Of a stretch of DNA of 64,000 nucleotides, positions 1-8,780 are shown piece after piece. The notes beneath the pieces are model-generated. The model did no database searches. It was given only the letters and a program-made list of their open reading frames with translations, and was not told the origin of the DNA. This stretch comes from an uncultured Fluviicola sp. (lineage in GTDB: Bacteria; Bacteroidota; Bacteroidia; Flavobacteriales; Crocinitomicaceae), in contig NZ_CAMLDC010000002.1 in assembly GCF_946478805.1 (NCBI RefSeq), forward strand, positions 1-64,000, read 5' to 3'. A program made the translations under genes and the position numbers. Numbering within the stretch: position 1 is the first letter of the stretch; each line of letters begins with the position of its first letter.

Positions 1-455
1 TGAATCAAAAAACGCACGACATCCCTTCGCTCCTCTTCCGCATGAAAACGATTCAACCAATTCACAATAGACTCCGAACGATAAACATCATTGTATGACA
101 TCTTCAATGACTCATGGAACGAATTACCCTTGGGGTACAGATAAACGATGTACTCTTTCAGGTAAACACATTTTTCCTGGAAACATTCCGGATTGGTACG
201 CAGTACATTCATACTCAACAACACCAATGCATCTATGTGATTATACTGATTGAATTTTGTTTTGAAGCGAAATTCCTTTTTAAACTTGAAATAGGTATAT
301 CGGATCAGAAAATAAGCCGGTATAGACATAACAATTACCGTAAGTGAGAAGCCAATTGTTGTCTCAATCAGCCTTTGCCTTTCCGCCTCCAAATCATTTT
401 CCATAATTTTATGCAAATGATCCGCTGAAAGATTCTGCAACAAAGACCAGCTCAT
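1..455 (-). CDS. Uncharacterised single-pass membrane protein, C-terminus cut by window edge
   Basis: Reading leftward from an ATG at 453-455, the frame stays open to the window edge and gives about 151 residues. A purine-rich GAAGAA lies just upstream, which favours this ATG over the one at 402-404. There is one membrane segment near residues 33-52, followed by a basic stretch (YFKFKKEF) and a helical soluble region rich in Leu, Tyr and acidic residues. The soluble part vaguely recalls TerB-like helical domains, but this is not secure. The gene follows the histidine kinase by 48 nt on the same strand and may be cotranscribed with it. Function unknown. Confidence 0.7.
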   Translation of the reverse strand, partial: MSWSLLQNLSADHLHKIMENDLEAERQRLIETTIGFSLTVIVMSIPAYFLIRYTYFKFKKEFRFKTKFNQYNHIDALVLLSMNVLRTNPECFQEKCVYLKEYIVYLYPKGNSFHESLKMSYNDVYRSESIVNWLNRFHAEEERRDVVRFLI

Positions 456-503
456 ATATTTCTTCAGATATTAGTTTGTTTCAATTCATTCAGTTCAGCA
501 AAT

Positions 504-1715
504 TTAGCTCAAATTAGCCAAATCAAATACATATTTCGTCCCAAAATCGTTGGTTTCAAGTGTAAAAGTGCCTTCCATTTGCTCCGACATTGCTTGAATG
601 ATTTCTGTTCCAAAGGATGCTACCGAATCCTCAACCCACGAACCATTATCGCTATAAACCAAGGTAAAGCGGTTGGATTTCTGCGACTCATTTTCACTCA
701 GACTGATTGAAATCTCAGGATTTTCCTGGCTTTGAAAAGCATGTTTCAAGGAATTAAGCAGGAGTTCATTGATCAGAAGTGCAAGCGGAACGATACTCTT
801 AGACTTCATATCCTCCACTTCAACGTGAATCCCGAAAGTCGGCTTTTTGGAAATGGAGTAACTCATCAACAAACTGTCCACCAATGATCTCAAGTATTTT
901 TCCAGATCAAACTTCGATAAGGACCCTGATTGATACATTTTCTCGTGAATGATAGCCATTGCCGTCACCCGATCTATTGCCTCCTGGTATGAACCTCCGT
1001 GCTCCTCATCCATATTGTTTGCCTGAAGCCGCAGCAAACTGGTAATGATTTGCAGGTTGTTCTTTACACGATGATGAATTTCACGAAGCATCACTTCCAT
1101 TTCGGAATTCTGCTTTGAAATGAGCTTATTCTGATTCGAAAGTCTTTGGTTATTCTCTATCAATTCACGGCGCGAATAATTGGTCGTCAAAACATACAGG
1201 TTCAAAATATAGGCGATTGCAAAACCAACAATGGAATACTCCAGTATAAAAGTCGTGACATCATTTCCTGAAAATGACTTTACAGAAACAATATTCCCTT
1301 CATGCAAATAGATCAGGTAGTAGAATAAAATCACGAAGTGAGCAACCAGGATGGAAATCCCCCATTTCTTTCCCAAAACGAAAAACGTGAAGATGATATT
1401 TACTATCATCCACATCGGAGTGAGATAATGCGTTGCTTTCAAAAACAGGAACGCCCCGGAAACAATACAGAAAGTCAAAATGGAGCAAATAGCCCCTACC
1501 AAGCGATAATTTTTAGTAACATGAATCACAATCAGACCTACTATGCACATTCCTACAGCAAAGAAATTCGGCATGGCACTAAAATGCTCATTGGAAAGAT
1601 TGACGACCGTCACCAAGGCCATCAATCCCGCGAAAAAATAGAGTAAGTGTAGTACAAGACGAAATTTCATTTTTTCATGAAATTCCAGCCAATTAGTGTT
1701 CAGTTTATCCATCAT
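504..1715 (-). CDS. Membrane sensor histidine kinase, HisKA_2/HWE-like type
   Basis: A 403-residue protein. About six hydrophobic segments fill residues 18-178 and form an integral membrane sensor without a large extracellular loop. A short coiled-coil linker (about 183-207) leads to the dimerisation/phosphoacceptor motif REIHHRVKNNLQ (about 211-222), typical of HisKA_2 kinases, with His214 or His215 as the likely phosphorylation site. The ATPase N-box INELLLNSLKH is near residue 320 and a DNG motif lies further on. No response regulator is adjacent, so its partner is elsewhere; the ligand cannot be read from the sequence. Either of two adjacent Met codons could start it. Confidence 0.88.
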   Translation of the reverse strand: MMDKLNTNWLEFHEKMKFRLVLHLLYFFAGLMALVTVVNLSNEHFSAMPNFFAVGMCIVGLIVIHVTKNYRLVGAICSILTFCIVSGAFLFLKATHYLTPMWMIVNIIFTFFVLGKKWGISILVAHFVILFYYLIYLHEGNIVSVKSFSGNDVTTFILEYSIVGFAIAYILNLYVLTTNYSRRELIENNQRLSNQNKLISKQNSEMEVMLREIHHRVKNNLQIITSLLRLQANNMDEEHGGSYQEAIDRVTAMAIIHEKMYQSGSLSKFDLEKYLRSLVDSLLMSYSISKKPTFGIHVEVEDMKSKSIVPLALLINELLLNSLKHAFQSQENPEISISLSENESQKSNRFTLVYSDNGSWVEDSVASFGTEIIQAMSEQMEGTFTLETNDFGTKYVFDLANLS

Positions 1716-1779
1716 TTAGATTTCAATAACAAATAAAGCATCTTTTTTCGGATATCTTTTAAATTGAAAACAATGGGAC

Positions 1780-1805
1780 AAAAAAATGACGCCTTTTTGG
1801 CGTCA
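1780..1805 (-). terminator. Rho-independent terminator of pepD
   Basis: A 7-bp perfect stem TGACGCC/GGCGTCA (1787-1805) with a five-base loop sits directly after the pepD stop codon. On the minus strand it is followed by a run of T (complement of 1780-1786). Position and structure are those of an intrinsic terminator. Confidence 0.88.
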
Positions 1806-1811
1806 CTTTAA

Positions 1812-3263
1812 TTATTTCACTGGAATTTGCTTCAAAACCTCCAATAAGTAATTCCAAAATTTCTGAACCGAAGAAATCTGCACACATTCATCCGGGGAAT
1901 GCGCTCCCCGAATATTCGGTCCGAAAGAAATCATATCCATTCCCGGGAAATGCTTTCCAAGAATTCCACATTCCAATCCTGCATGACATGCCTTGATATT
2001 CGGTTCTGAATTGAATTGCTTACGATACAAATCAGCCATCACCTTTAAAATTGCAGAATCAGCATTCGGTTCCCAACCCGGATATTCTCCACCTTGAACA
2101 ACCTCTATCCCAACACTTTCAAATGCTGCACGGATGGTATTTGCTACATCTTTCTTTGAAGATTCGACAGAACTACGCTGCAATGACTGAGTTGTAAATT
2201 GATCATCTCCAACTGTCACTTTAGCCAAACTGGAAGAAGCCTCCACCAAACCGGCAATCGCAGGACTCATCCTGTAAACTCCATTGTGAACCGCATAAAT
2301 TGAATTCACAATACGTTCAAAATCAGAATCCTTTACTACCCTATTTAAATCTCCGCTTTCAGAAACCGTCCAGCTTGCATCTTTTTCAATTGTATGATAT
2401 TCTGCTTCAATTTGAGCAATTATCTGATCAACCGCCTTATGGAATTTTGTTTTTTCATCCTCAGAAACCGCTACAACAGCCGTACTTTCTCTTGGAATAG
2501 CATTTCTTAGGCTTCCACCATCCAAACTGCACAATTTCAAATCTACCTGAGACTTAACATGTTTGAATAACCGATTCATCCATTTGTTCGCATTCCCTCT
2601 CCCCAAATGAATATCCATGCCGGAATGCCCACCAAGCAATCCTCTTAATTTGATTTCAAAACAAACATAGTTGCTGGAAAGATCTTCATAAGTTATTGCT
2701 GTCGCTGTATTTGTATCAATCCCACCTGCGCAACCGATTGACAATTCATCATCATCTTCCGTATCCAGGTTCAACAAGATCGTTCCGCTGATATTGGAAG
2801 CGTCAACCTGTAAAGCCCCGGTCATTCCTGTCTCTTCATCAATCGTGAAAAGCGCTTCTATTGCAGGATGAGCTATGTCTGTCGATTTCAAAACCGCCAT
2901 GATCGTAGCAACACCAATACCATTATCAGCTCCAAGCGTTGTTCCATTCGCTTTCACCCAATCACCATCCACCAACATTTCGATTCCTTGCGTATCAAAA
3001 TCAAAGATGGTATCGGAATTTTTTTGATGAACCATATCCAGATGCGATTGCATCACAATCGTTTGCCTGTTCTCCATTCCTGAAGTCGACGGCTTTTTGA
3101 TAACCACATTACCAATATGATCCTGAATAGTTTCCAATCCAAGTGACTTTCCAAAATTCATCATGAACTCAATAACACGCTCTTCCTTTTTTGAAGGCCG
3201 AGGTACTTCATTCAAATCAGCAAAATGATTCCACAGTGCTTTCGGTTCTAAATTTCTTACCAT
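1812..3263 (-). CDS. pepD: Beta-Ala-His dipeptidase / aminoacyl-histidine dipeptidase (M20 family)
   Basis: A 483-residue M20C metallopeptidase, the usual length for PepD. It hydrolyses Xaa-His and other dipeptides with a two-zinc centre in the cytoplasm. Metal-site motifs are visible: QSHLDMVH near residue 92, GADNGIG near 113 and the DEETGMTGA motif with the general-base Glu near 142. GGHSGMD marks the lid/dimerisation domain and HAGLECG lies in the C-terminal catalytic part. No signal peptide. It is monocistronic with its own terminator at 1780-1805. Confidence 0.94.
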   Translation of the reverse strand: MVRNLEPKALWNHFADLNEVPRPSKKEERVIEFMMNFGKSLGLETIQDHIGNVVIKKPSTSGMENRQTIVMQSHLDMVHQKNSDTIFDFDTQGIEMLVDGDWVKANGTTLGADNGIGVATIMAVLKSTDIAHPAIEALFTIDEETGMTGALQVDASNISGTILLNLDTEDDDELSIGCAGGIDTNTATAITYEDLSSNYVCFEIKLRGLLGGHSGMDIHLGRGNANKWMNRLFKHVKSQVDLKLCSLDGGSLRNAIPRESTAVVAVSEDEKTKFHKAVDQIIAQIEAEYHTIEKDASWTVSESGDLNRVVKDSDFERIVNSIYAVHNGVYRMSPAIAGLVEASSSLAKVTVGDDQFTTQSLQRSSVESSKKDVANTIRAAFESVGIEVVQGGEYPGWEPNADSAILKVMADLYRKQFNSEPNIKACHAGLECGILGKHFPGMDMISFGPNIRGAHSPDECVQISSVQKFWNYLLEVLKQIPVK

Positions 3264-3273
3264 ATTTTCTAGT

Positions 3274-3340
3274 TGTTAGATATTAGTGATTAGACATTAA
3301 TGGGTTTTAACTAACCACTAATGACCAACTACTAATCGCT
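3274..3340. repeat. Imperfect intergenic inverted repeat of TTAGT/ACTAA units
   Basis: Between pepD and the VF530 gene, a left arm containing TAGTTGTTAG and TTAGTGATTAG faces a right arm containing CCACTAATGACC and ACTACTAATCG. The arms are partly complementary and could fold in RNA. It may be an intergenic repeat family of this genome; only one copy was noticed. Confidence 0.4.
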
Positions 3341-3550
3341 ATTTCGAATGTTTACTATTCTGTTTATATACAATTCCTCCACTTTCGTACGCGCCCATGG
3401 GGTTTTGCGCAAAAAAGTCAAACTTGATTTGATACTAGGATTACTGATAAAGCAATTAATCGGAATGAGTTTTCCCAATCGCTCGAAACCAAATTCCTCT
3501 ACCAATTCGGTGACTATCTTTTCCAATGTTACTCCGTGAAGCGGATCCAT
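3332..3550 (-). CDS. VF530 / DUF2132 family small protein
   Basis: A 72-residue protein beginning MDPLHGVTLEKIVTELVE, with the core FGFERLGKLIPINCF and SSLTFLRKTPWAR. These are hallmarks of the VF530 (DUF2132) family, a compact helical fold proposed from structure to bind DNA; its role is unproven. The length matches the family. It lies between pepD and ettA on the same strand, but a 99-nt gap with a large inverted repeat separates it from ettA, so cotranscription is uncertain. Confidence 0.85.
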   Translation of the reverse strand: MDPLHGVTLEKIVTELVEEFGFERLGKLIPINCFISNPSIKSSLTFLRKTPWARTKVEELYINRIVNIRNSD

Positions 3551-3559
3551 TTTTTCTTT

Positions 3560-3650
3560 AATTGAGAATTGAAAATTTAAAATTGAGAAAGGGAATTGTC
3601 ATTTTAAAGCAAATCCCCCTTTTCAATTCTCCATTATCAATTTTACATTC
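3560..3650. repeat. AATTGA-type imperfect inverted repeat
   Basis: The left arm (about 3560-3597, containing AATTGAGAATTGAAAATTT) and right arm (about 3611-3650, containing TTTTCAATTCTCCATTATC) are largely complementary. The right-arm motif TTTTCAATTCTC...CAATTTTACATT recurs at 29084-29110, so this is a dispersed element. It fills the gap between ettA and the VF530 gene and may act as a transcript end. Confidence 0.5.
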
Positions 3651-5332
3651 TAAACCAGTTTTCTATATTTAATTCTCTTCGGCGCTCCGTCTCCTAGGCG
3701 CTTGCGCTTGTTTTCTTCGTATTCCGAATAAGAACCTTCAAACCAAACCACTTGAGAATCACCCTCAAAAGCCAGGATATGTGTACAAATACGATCAAGG
3801 AACCAACGGTCGTGGGAAATCACTACTGCGCATCCTGCAAAACTTTCAATTCCTTCCTCCAATGCACGCAAGGTATTCACATCGATATCATTCGTAGGCT
3901 CATCCAGCAACAATACATTTGCTTCTGTCATTAAGGTCATGGCCAAATGCAAGCGATTTCGCTCTCCTCCGGAAAGCACTCCTACTTTCTTACTTTGATC
4001 GGATCCTGCAAAGTTGAACTTAGACAAGTAAGCACGTGCATTGAACTTCTGATTTCCGATTTCAATGAATTCATTTCCACCACCAATCACTTCAAAGACC
4101 GTTTTTTCGGGCGAAATGTCTTTATGAGTCTGATCTACATAACCGATTTTCACCGTCTCACCAATGGCAAAAGTTCCTTTATCCGGAGCCAACTCATCCA
4201 TGATCATTTTGAAAATAGTTGTCTTACCTGCACCATTCGGACCAATGATCCCAACAATTCCGGCCGGAGGTAGTTGGAAATTCAAATCATCATACAACAA
4301 TTTGTCTCCAAATGCCTTCATGACATGCTCCGCATTGATTACATTGTTTCCTAAACGAGGACCATTCGGAATCGGAATTTCCAGCTTCACTTCTTTATCC
4401 TTCATTTCTTCAGACATCATCTTATCGTAATTCTGAATACGTGCTTTGTTTTTAGCATGACGGCCTTTCGGATTCATCCGAACCCATTCCAACTCGCGGG
4501 CAAGCATTTTCTGACGTTTCGATTCTGTCTTCTCTTCATCCTTCAATCGGGCTCCTTTTTGCTCCAGCCAGGAAGAATAATTCCCTTTCCACGGAATTCC
4601 TTCTCCCCGATCCAATTCCAGGATCCAACCGGCCACGTTATCCAGGAAGTAACGGTCGTGGGTTACTGCAATAACAGTTCCCTGGTATTGTTGCAAATGC
4701 TGCTCTAACCAATCAATCGATTCTGCATCCAAGTGGTTGGTTGGCTCATCCAACAATAAAATATCCGGATTTTGCAACAACAAACGACATAAAGCAACAC
4801 GGCGTTTCTCTCCACCCGAAAGTGTTCCAATCAACTGGTCGTCCGGAGGACAACGCAATGCATCCATTGCACGTTCCAATTTACTGTCCAATTCCCATGC
4901 ATCAACTGCATCGATCTTATCCTGCACAACTCCCTGACGTGCAATCAATTTATCCATCTTATCCGGATCATTCAGGGTCTCTTCATCCATGAAAGCCGCA
5001 TTGATCTCTTCGTATTCCTTTAAAATATCTACAACGTCCTGCACACCTTCCATCACCACTTCTTTCACCGTCTTTTTCAAATCCAGATCCGGCTCCTGGG
5101 GTAAATATCCGACTGTATAACCCGGTGAAAAGACCACATCGCCCTGAAATGATTTATCCAGACCTGCAATAATCTTCATTACGGTGGACTTACCCGAACC
5201 ATTCAAACCAATGATTCCGATCTTCGCACCATAGAAAAACGAGAGGTAAATATTTTTAATGATTTGCTTTCCTTGAGGAGTCACTTTGGAAACTCCAACC
5301 ATGGAAAATATGATTTTTTTATCGTCAGACAT
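3650..5332 (-). CDS. ettA: Energy-dependent translational throttle protein EttA (ABC-F ATPase)
   Basis: A 560-residue soluble ABC-F protein with two ATPase halves and no membrane segment. Half 1: Walker A GLNGSGKST near residue 42, signature LSGGEKRRVA near 167 and Walker B LLLDEPTNHLD. Half 2: GPNGAGKTT near 355, signature LSGGERNRL and LLLDEPTNDID. The arm and linker region between them fits EttA, which gates entry of the ribosome into elongation according to the ATP/ADP ratio. The length matches EttA rather than the longer Uup. A TATCTTTG box 19 nt before the start suggests its own promoter. Confidence 0.95.
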   Translation of the reverse strand: MSDDKKIIFSMVGVSKVTPQGKQIIKNIYLSFFYGAKIGIIGLNGSGKSTVMKIIAGLDKSFQGDVVFSPGYTVGYLPQEPDLDLKKTVKEVVMEGVQDVVDILKEYEEINAAFMDEETLNDPDKMDKLIARQGVVQDKIDAVDAWELDSKLERAMDALRCPPDDQLIGTLSGGEKRRVALCRLLLQNPDILLLDEPTNHLDAESIDWLEQHLQQYQGTVIAVTHDRYFLDNVAGWILELDRGEGIPWKGNYSSWLEQKGARLKDEEKTESKRQKMLARELEWVRMNPKGRHAKNKARIQNYDKMMSEEMKDKEVKLEIPIPNGPRLGNNVINAEHVMKAFGDKLLYDDLNFQLPPAGIVGIIGPNGAGKTTIFKMIMDELAPDKGTFAIGETVKIGYVDQTHKDISPEKTVFEVIGGGNEFIEIGNQKFNARAYLSKFNFAGSDQSKKVGVLSGGERNRLHLAMTLMTEANVLLLDEPTNDIDVNTLRALEEGIESFAGCAVVISHDRWFLDRICTHILAFEGDSQVVWFEGSYSEYEENKRKRLGDGAPKRIKYRKLV

Positions 5333-5351
5333 ATTGAATTTTTAAGGAAAA

Positions 5352-5359
5352 CAAAGATA
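5352..5359 (-). promoter_or_regulatory. Candidate -7 box for ettA
   Basis: Minus-strand TATCTTTG matches the Bacteroidota TAnnTTTG -7 element and lies 19 nt before the ettA ATG. No good TTG was found at the -33 position, so support is partial. Confidence 0.4.
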
Positions 5360-5406
5360 ACATTCTAGGCGAAAAATGGCTAAAAATAAGCGCTGTTAAA
5401 ATAAAA

Positions 5407-5432
5407 AAGGGAACCTAAAAATAAGTTCCCTT
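5407..5432 (-). terminator. Terminator of the small membrane-protein operon
   Basis: An 8-bp stem AAGGGAAC/GTTCCCTT with a 10-nt loop is followed on the minus strand by TTTTTTAT. It lies 18 nt past the stop of the 5451-5891 gene. Confidence 0.88.
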
Positions 5433-5450
5433 GTATCTTTCTACTAATAA

Positions 5451-5891
5451 TCAGAATAATCTTCCAAATCCTGTCAATCCTGCAGCAAGGAAAAATAAAA
5501 TGTAGATCCCGATTAATACAATCGTGTATATCCCCATAAATTTGAACAATGATTTCAAATTCTGAATCGCGAAATCGAATTCACTTTGTTTATTTGTATT
5601 CAATCCTTTTTCAGTTGCACCGGCAAAACGAATCAGGTACAAACCGGGAAAAAGCATTACGACAGTCAACACGATGTAAACGAGTGCCATCAGGATAAGC
5701 GGAGCAAATCCGGTTGTCATCGCAGTCACCAACATGATTAATGACGCAATGCCCAAAAATCCTGTAAAAATAAACCCGATAATAGCCAGGAATCTAGCCC
5801 ATTTTGCTGAAGTAATTAAGTTTTGTTTGATTGAATTGGTGATTTTCAGTTTATCGCTATCCAATTCAATGTTTTGATCCAGTGTATCCAT
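5451..5891 (-). CDS. DUF5362-like three-pass membrane protein
   Basis: A 146-residue protein with a short soluble N-terminus (about 1-32) and hydrophobic segments near 35-57, 63-85 and 118-140. A conserved-looking loop near residues 89-112 contains GATEKGL and FDFAIQNLKSLFKFMG. The arrangement resembles the Bacteroidota DUF5362 family, recognised from memory. It is the last gene of a four-gene minus-strand run (7383 to 5451) with 20-42-nt gaps, ended by the terminator at 5407-5432. Function unknown. Confidence 0.75.
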   Translation of the reverse strand: MDTLDQNIELDSDKLKITNSIKQNLITSAKWARFLAIIGFIFTGFLGIASLIMLVTAMTTGFAPLILMALVYIVLTVVMLFPGLYLIRFAGATEKGLNTNKQSEFDFAIQNLKSLFKFMGIYTIVLIGIYILFFLAAGLTGFGRLF

Positions 5892-5914
5892 ATTAATTGT
5901 TTGTTTGTTTCTTT

Positions 5915-6388
5915 TTAATCTAATAAATCCGGGTTATCAGAGAATTTCACACCGCCATCCCCTTTCGGAAGTGAACGAAGTTTATTTTTCATCTCAGCAG
6001 CTTTTACCCAATAGATTATCATCATTACGAGGTTTCCCAAACCAATAATTCCTTTGATTGCCTGCACTGGAATTAGTCCAACCACATTCAGGATTGGCAT
6101 TACCATTCCCAAAGCTTTTAAATAATCACCCGATTGAGGAGCCCCTCTGTATTCAAATTCTCGTTTAAGTGTTTCACTGATCTTCGGATACATGATGAAC
6201 CCATAAACAATATTAAAGAGTGGAATAAACATCAGCCAAACATTTCCAGGAGGAATCTGACGATTAATCGGATCACATTCTCTCAATAAATCCTGTAAGT
6301 TTTTCAGGTAAAATACAACCATAACAACTACTGCAGCAATGATAATGGTCGCGAATATTATAACAATAAATGCCGCTTCTCCGTACAT
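5915..6388 (-). CDS. Uncharacterised multi-pass membrane protein, paralogue of the next gene upstream
   Basis: A 157-residue protein with hydrophobic segments near residues 5-27, 49-67, 93-109 and 113-127. It shares a clear framework with the neighbour at 6409-6873: FYxKNLxDLLRE-DP, a PGxVWxxxIP motif, MYPxIxExLKxEF and a C-terminal DLLD. The pair therefore arose by tandem duplication. A soluble tail of about 30 residues ends the protein. No family name can be given with confidence; a structural or scaffold role in the inner membrane is only a guess. Confidence 0.75.
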   Translation of the reverse strand: MYGEAAFIVIIFATIIIAAVVVMVVFYLKNLQDLLRECDPINRQIPPGNVWLMFIPLFNIVYGFIMYPKISETLKREFEYRGAPQSGDYLKALGMVMPILNVVGLIPVQAIKGIIGLGNLVMMIIYWVKAAEMKNKLRSLPKGDGGVKFSDNPDLLD

Positions 6389-6408
6389 AATGAATAAGTT
6401 TAAAATAA

Positions 6409-6873
6409 TTAATCTAATAAATCTGAGCTACTTGAAATCCGAACTCCGTCCAACTTTGGCAATCTTTTCAACATGGTTTTATACTGAGCCATTTTGACCC
6501 AAAAAATGATACCGATAACCAGGAAGCCCAATATTGCCAAAATATTCAAGACCGGGATGATAAAACAGCAAATTAAAATCGGAAGAACGATTCCAAGTGA
6601 TCTTCCATAATCTCCCGGTTGCGGATTATTACGGGAATCAAATTCCTTTTTAAGGCTTTCGGCTATTCTCGGGTAAAGCATAAAAGGATAAATGACCGCA
6701 CCATAAAAAGGAATGTACAACATCCAGACAAACCCCGGATGAACCAGGCGGTGTTTCGGATCAACCTCCTTCAACAAATCCATCAGGTTTTTAACATAAA
6801 ACACACTTGCTGTAATGCATCCACCGATAATAAGAAGATATAAGAGGGCGATTAGGATAATCAAACCTGCCAT
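6409..6873 (-). CDS. Uncharacterised multi-pass membrane protein, tandem paralogue
   Basis: A 154-residue protein, 20 nt upstream of its paralogue at 5915-6388, with the same order of membrane segments and the same motifs (FYVKNLMDLLKEVDP, PGFVWMLYIP, MYPRIAESLKKEFDS, final DLLD). The conserved charged loop between segments 1 and 2 suggests a shared cytoplasmic interaction surface. It is the second gene of the four-gene run. No catalytic residues are apparent and the function is unknown. Confidence 0.75.
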   Translation of the reverse strand: MAGLIILIALLYLLIIGGCITASVFYVKNLMDLLKEVDPKHRLVHPGFVWMLYIPFYGAVIYPFMLYPRIAESLKKEFDSRNNPQPGDYGRSLGIVLPILICCFIIPVLNILAILGFLVIGIIFWVKMAQYKTMLKRLPKLDGVRISSSSDLLD

Positions 6874-6915
6874 AAGTATAATAGTATTGAATTATTAAGG
6901 TCGCTAAAATAGAAA

Positions 6916-7383
6916 TTAAAAATCAGTTGAAACAGGTTTCCGGGACAATTTATTCATTTCTACAGCATACAGAATTACAAAAGCGATTGAGAAGCAATTC
7001 CAAAGTAATCCGAAGAAAACCCCCGAACCCAAATTTTTGGTCAGAGCAATCGTCATGTAGATAGAAAATACGACAGGTGGAATTTGCCCCAAACAATAAA
7101 TCCAAAATCCCCAACGCTTCAATTGGAACATAAAAACTGCTCCGAGAGCACAAAGGACCGGGAAAACGAACCAATCCAAAAAATACCAAGTCCCGGAATA
7201 CCTGTCTGTATTTGCAAAGGCTTTGGACAAATCCGAATTAAACAAGGAAAGGCCTGAGATTGCCAGTGGAAAACCACAACCTATCCACGTTAGAATGCAT
7301 ACAACCGTAAGCAAGACAGATCTCCTGTTTTTCAACTGAATACCCAAGCTATCTACTGATTCTTCTGTTTTCCAATTTTCCAT
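6916..7383 (-). CDS. Uncharacterised four-pass membrane protein
   Basis: A 155-residue protein with a hydrophilic start (MENWKTEESVDSLG) and about four hydrophobic segments near residues 22-45, 67-85, 90-113 and 118-140. It is the first gene of the membrane-protein run; the next gene starts 42 nt on. It shows no obvious similarity to the two paralogues, but size and topology are alike. Function unknown. Confidence 0.7.
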   Translation of the reverse strand: MENWKTEESVDSLGIQLKNRRSVLLTVVCILTWIGCGFPLAISGLSLFNSDLSKAFANTDRYSGTWYFLDWFVFPVLCALGAVFMFQLKRWGFWIYCLGQIPPVVFSIYMTIALTKNLGSGVFFGLLWNCFSIAFVILYAVEMNKLSRKPVSTDF

Positions 7384-7454
7384 ATTGAAAGGAAATTTTC
7401 TCTAAAGTAAAAAATCCCTGATTGTTTCAGTAAAATTATTTTTTTTCATAAAAA

Positions 7455-7482
7455 AAGCCGGTCCTTTTTTAAGAACCGGCTT
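7455..7482 (-). terminator. Terminator after the 7501-7884 gene
   Basis: An 8-bp stem AAGCCGGT/ACCGGCTT at 7455-7462 and 7475-7482 is followed on the minus strand by seven T. It separates the 7501-7884 gene from the four-gene run, so the latter needs its own promoter. Confidence 0.9.
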
Positions 7483-7500
7483 AAAAAAAATAATAAAATA

Positions 7501-7884
7501 TTATTCTGCGTTTTTCAAAGCATTGTTCCAATCATCTTGAGTCATATTCTCAAGGTTATTAACGCCTTTATTACGTGCTTCAACTAAAAGTGTTGTAGCA
7601 GGAATAGCTAAAGCCATCCATACAGTAGCAGCAAGACCAATAACCAATCCTGCGATAGCTAATCCACGTTTCCCACCAGTTTTTTTCAATTTACCCATTG
7701 CCATAGCACATAGGATAACTGAAACAAGGCAAAGAGCAATTGCGATGTAAGTGATTACCATACTACCAGCTGCAATAGCGATGATGTTAAAAGGAATTAC
7801 GATCCCTACTAAAGATAGGATAAATCCACTAATAGCTTGTCCTTTTCCTTGAACTTGTGTTGTTGCGTCTAAATTTTCTGACAT
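7501..7884 (-). CDS. Small membrane protein resembling DUF4190-type proteins
   Basis: A 127-residue protein from the ATG at 7882-7884 (MSENLDATTQVQGKGQAISG). A longer frame reaching 7998 exists, but its 38 extra residues are AT-driven and lie in promoter-like sequence, so it was not used. Two or three hydrophobic segments lie near residues 17-58 and 77-101, with a basic KLKKTGGKRG loop between them. Layout (polar N-terminus, Gly-rich first helix, small-residue second helix) recalls DUF4190-like proteins. It is a single-gene unit ended by a strong terminator. Function unknown. Confidence 0.7.
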   Translation of the reverse strand: MSENLDATTQVQGKGQAISGFILSLVGIVIPFNIIAIAAGSMVITYIAIALCLVSVILCAMAMGKLKKTGGKRGLAIAGLVIGLAATVWMALAIPATTLLVEARNKGVNNLENMTQDDWNNALKNAE

Positions 7885-8118
7885 AATTATAAATTTTGAG
7901 TTACTCGGCGAAAATAATATCTTTATTTGTAGATTCAGCACGATTGTTAAAAAAAGTGAATATTTTTTTATCAGGTGTTTTAAGTTAACAACCCTCAAAA
8001 GTCCCTTATTTATCCGGCTTACATGGCTTAAACCGGACTAAAAAAGTAATTAATCCACTGATGAATAAAAAGGTTGTTAACAATCCGTCTTGCTGAAACC
8101 GTGTTTAGATATTAATAT

Positions 8119-8126
8119 TACGTTTG
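8119..8126 (+). promoter_or_regulatory. Candidate -7 box for the 8150 lipoprotein gene
   Basis: TACGTTTG fits TAnnTTTG exactly and lies 23 nt before the ATG at 8150. The nearest upstream TTG (8090-8092) is 26 nt away, longer than usual. Confidence 0.4.
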
Positions 8127-8149
8127 TGTTTCTGTTAAAAAAATCAATT

Positions 8150-8770
8150 ATGAAAAAGTTTTTCCTGTTTTTTGGAGCCTTAATTCTCATTGCCGGCTTC
8201 GCTTGCAAAAAGAAAAATTTAAAATACACCATTAAAGGAACTATTCATGATTCATCATTCAACACACCCTTATCCGGGGCAAAGGTTTCGATAGCCATTT
8301 CGACAACGTCCAATCCGACAGCTGTTGAAAAAGTGGCTTTAACGACTGATGCAAACGGGAATTATTCCTATGAATTGGACAGAGAAAAAATTCAAAATGT
8401 AACCATAACTGTCAGTAAGGACAATTATTTCAGCGAGAGTACTTCGACTACATTAGACAATTTGTCTTTGGATAAAGATAACACCTTCGATTACAACGTT
8501 TACGCTAAATCCTGGGCAAAACTTCATTTTGTAAGTGACGGAACAAAAATCATCAAATACTATAAAACCGCAGGAAAAAACGGATGTGCAGAATGTTGTG
8601 CGACAGGTGAAATCCAGTTAGATAATATTACCGAATCCAGTTTTTATTGCATCAACAATGGAAATACAACGTATCAGATCTTTTATGATGTTCAGGGAAC
8701 AACCAACAACGGAACACTGAGTGTAACTACAGTTCCTTTTGATACAACTGAGATCTTAATCAGCTATTAG
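8150..8770 (+). CDS. Lipoprotein with carboxypeptidase-regulatory-like (Ig-like) domain
   Basis: A 206-residue protein from the ATG at 8150; a longer in-frame start at 8090 would bury the signal peptide. Residues 1-17 form a lipoprotein signal (MKKFFLFF...GFAC), with lipid attachment at Cys17. Residues of about 22-105 (KYTIKGTIHD...SGAKVSIA...TDANGNYSYELD) form a beta-sandwich domain of the carboxypeptidase-regulatory-like kind. The C-terminal half has a Cys-rich motif NGCAECCATG of unknown meaning. Probably anchored in the outer membrane. No linked partner gene; the next gene converges from the other strand. Confidence 0.8.
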   Translation: MKKFFLFFGALILIAGFACKKKNLKYTIKGTIHDSSFNTPLSGAKVSIAISTTSNPTAVEKVALTTDANGNYSYELDREKIQNVTITVSKDNYFSESTSTTLDNLSLDKDNTFDYNVYAKSWAKLHFVSDGTKIIKYYKTAGKNGCAECCATGEIQLDNITESSFYCINNGNTTYQIFYDVQGTTNNGTLSVTTVPFDTTEILISY

Positions 8771-8780
8771 AAATAAAAAA

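Noticed and set aside
7885..7998. N-terminal extension of the 7501-7884 gene to 7998.
   Set aside because: The extra 38 residues come from AT-rich sequence upstream of a good ATG and would give no sensible topology.
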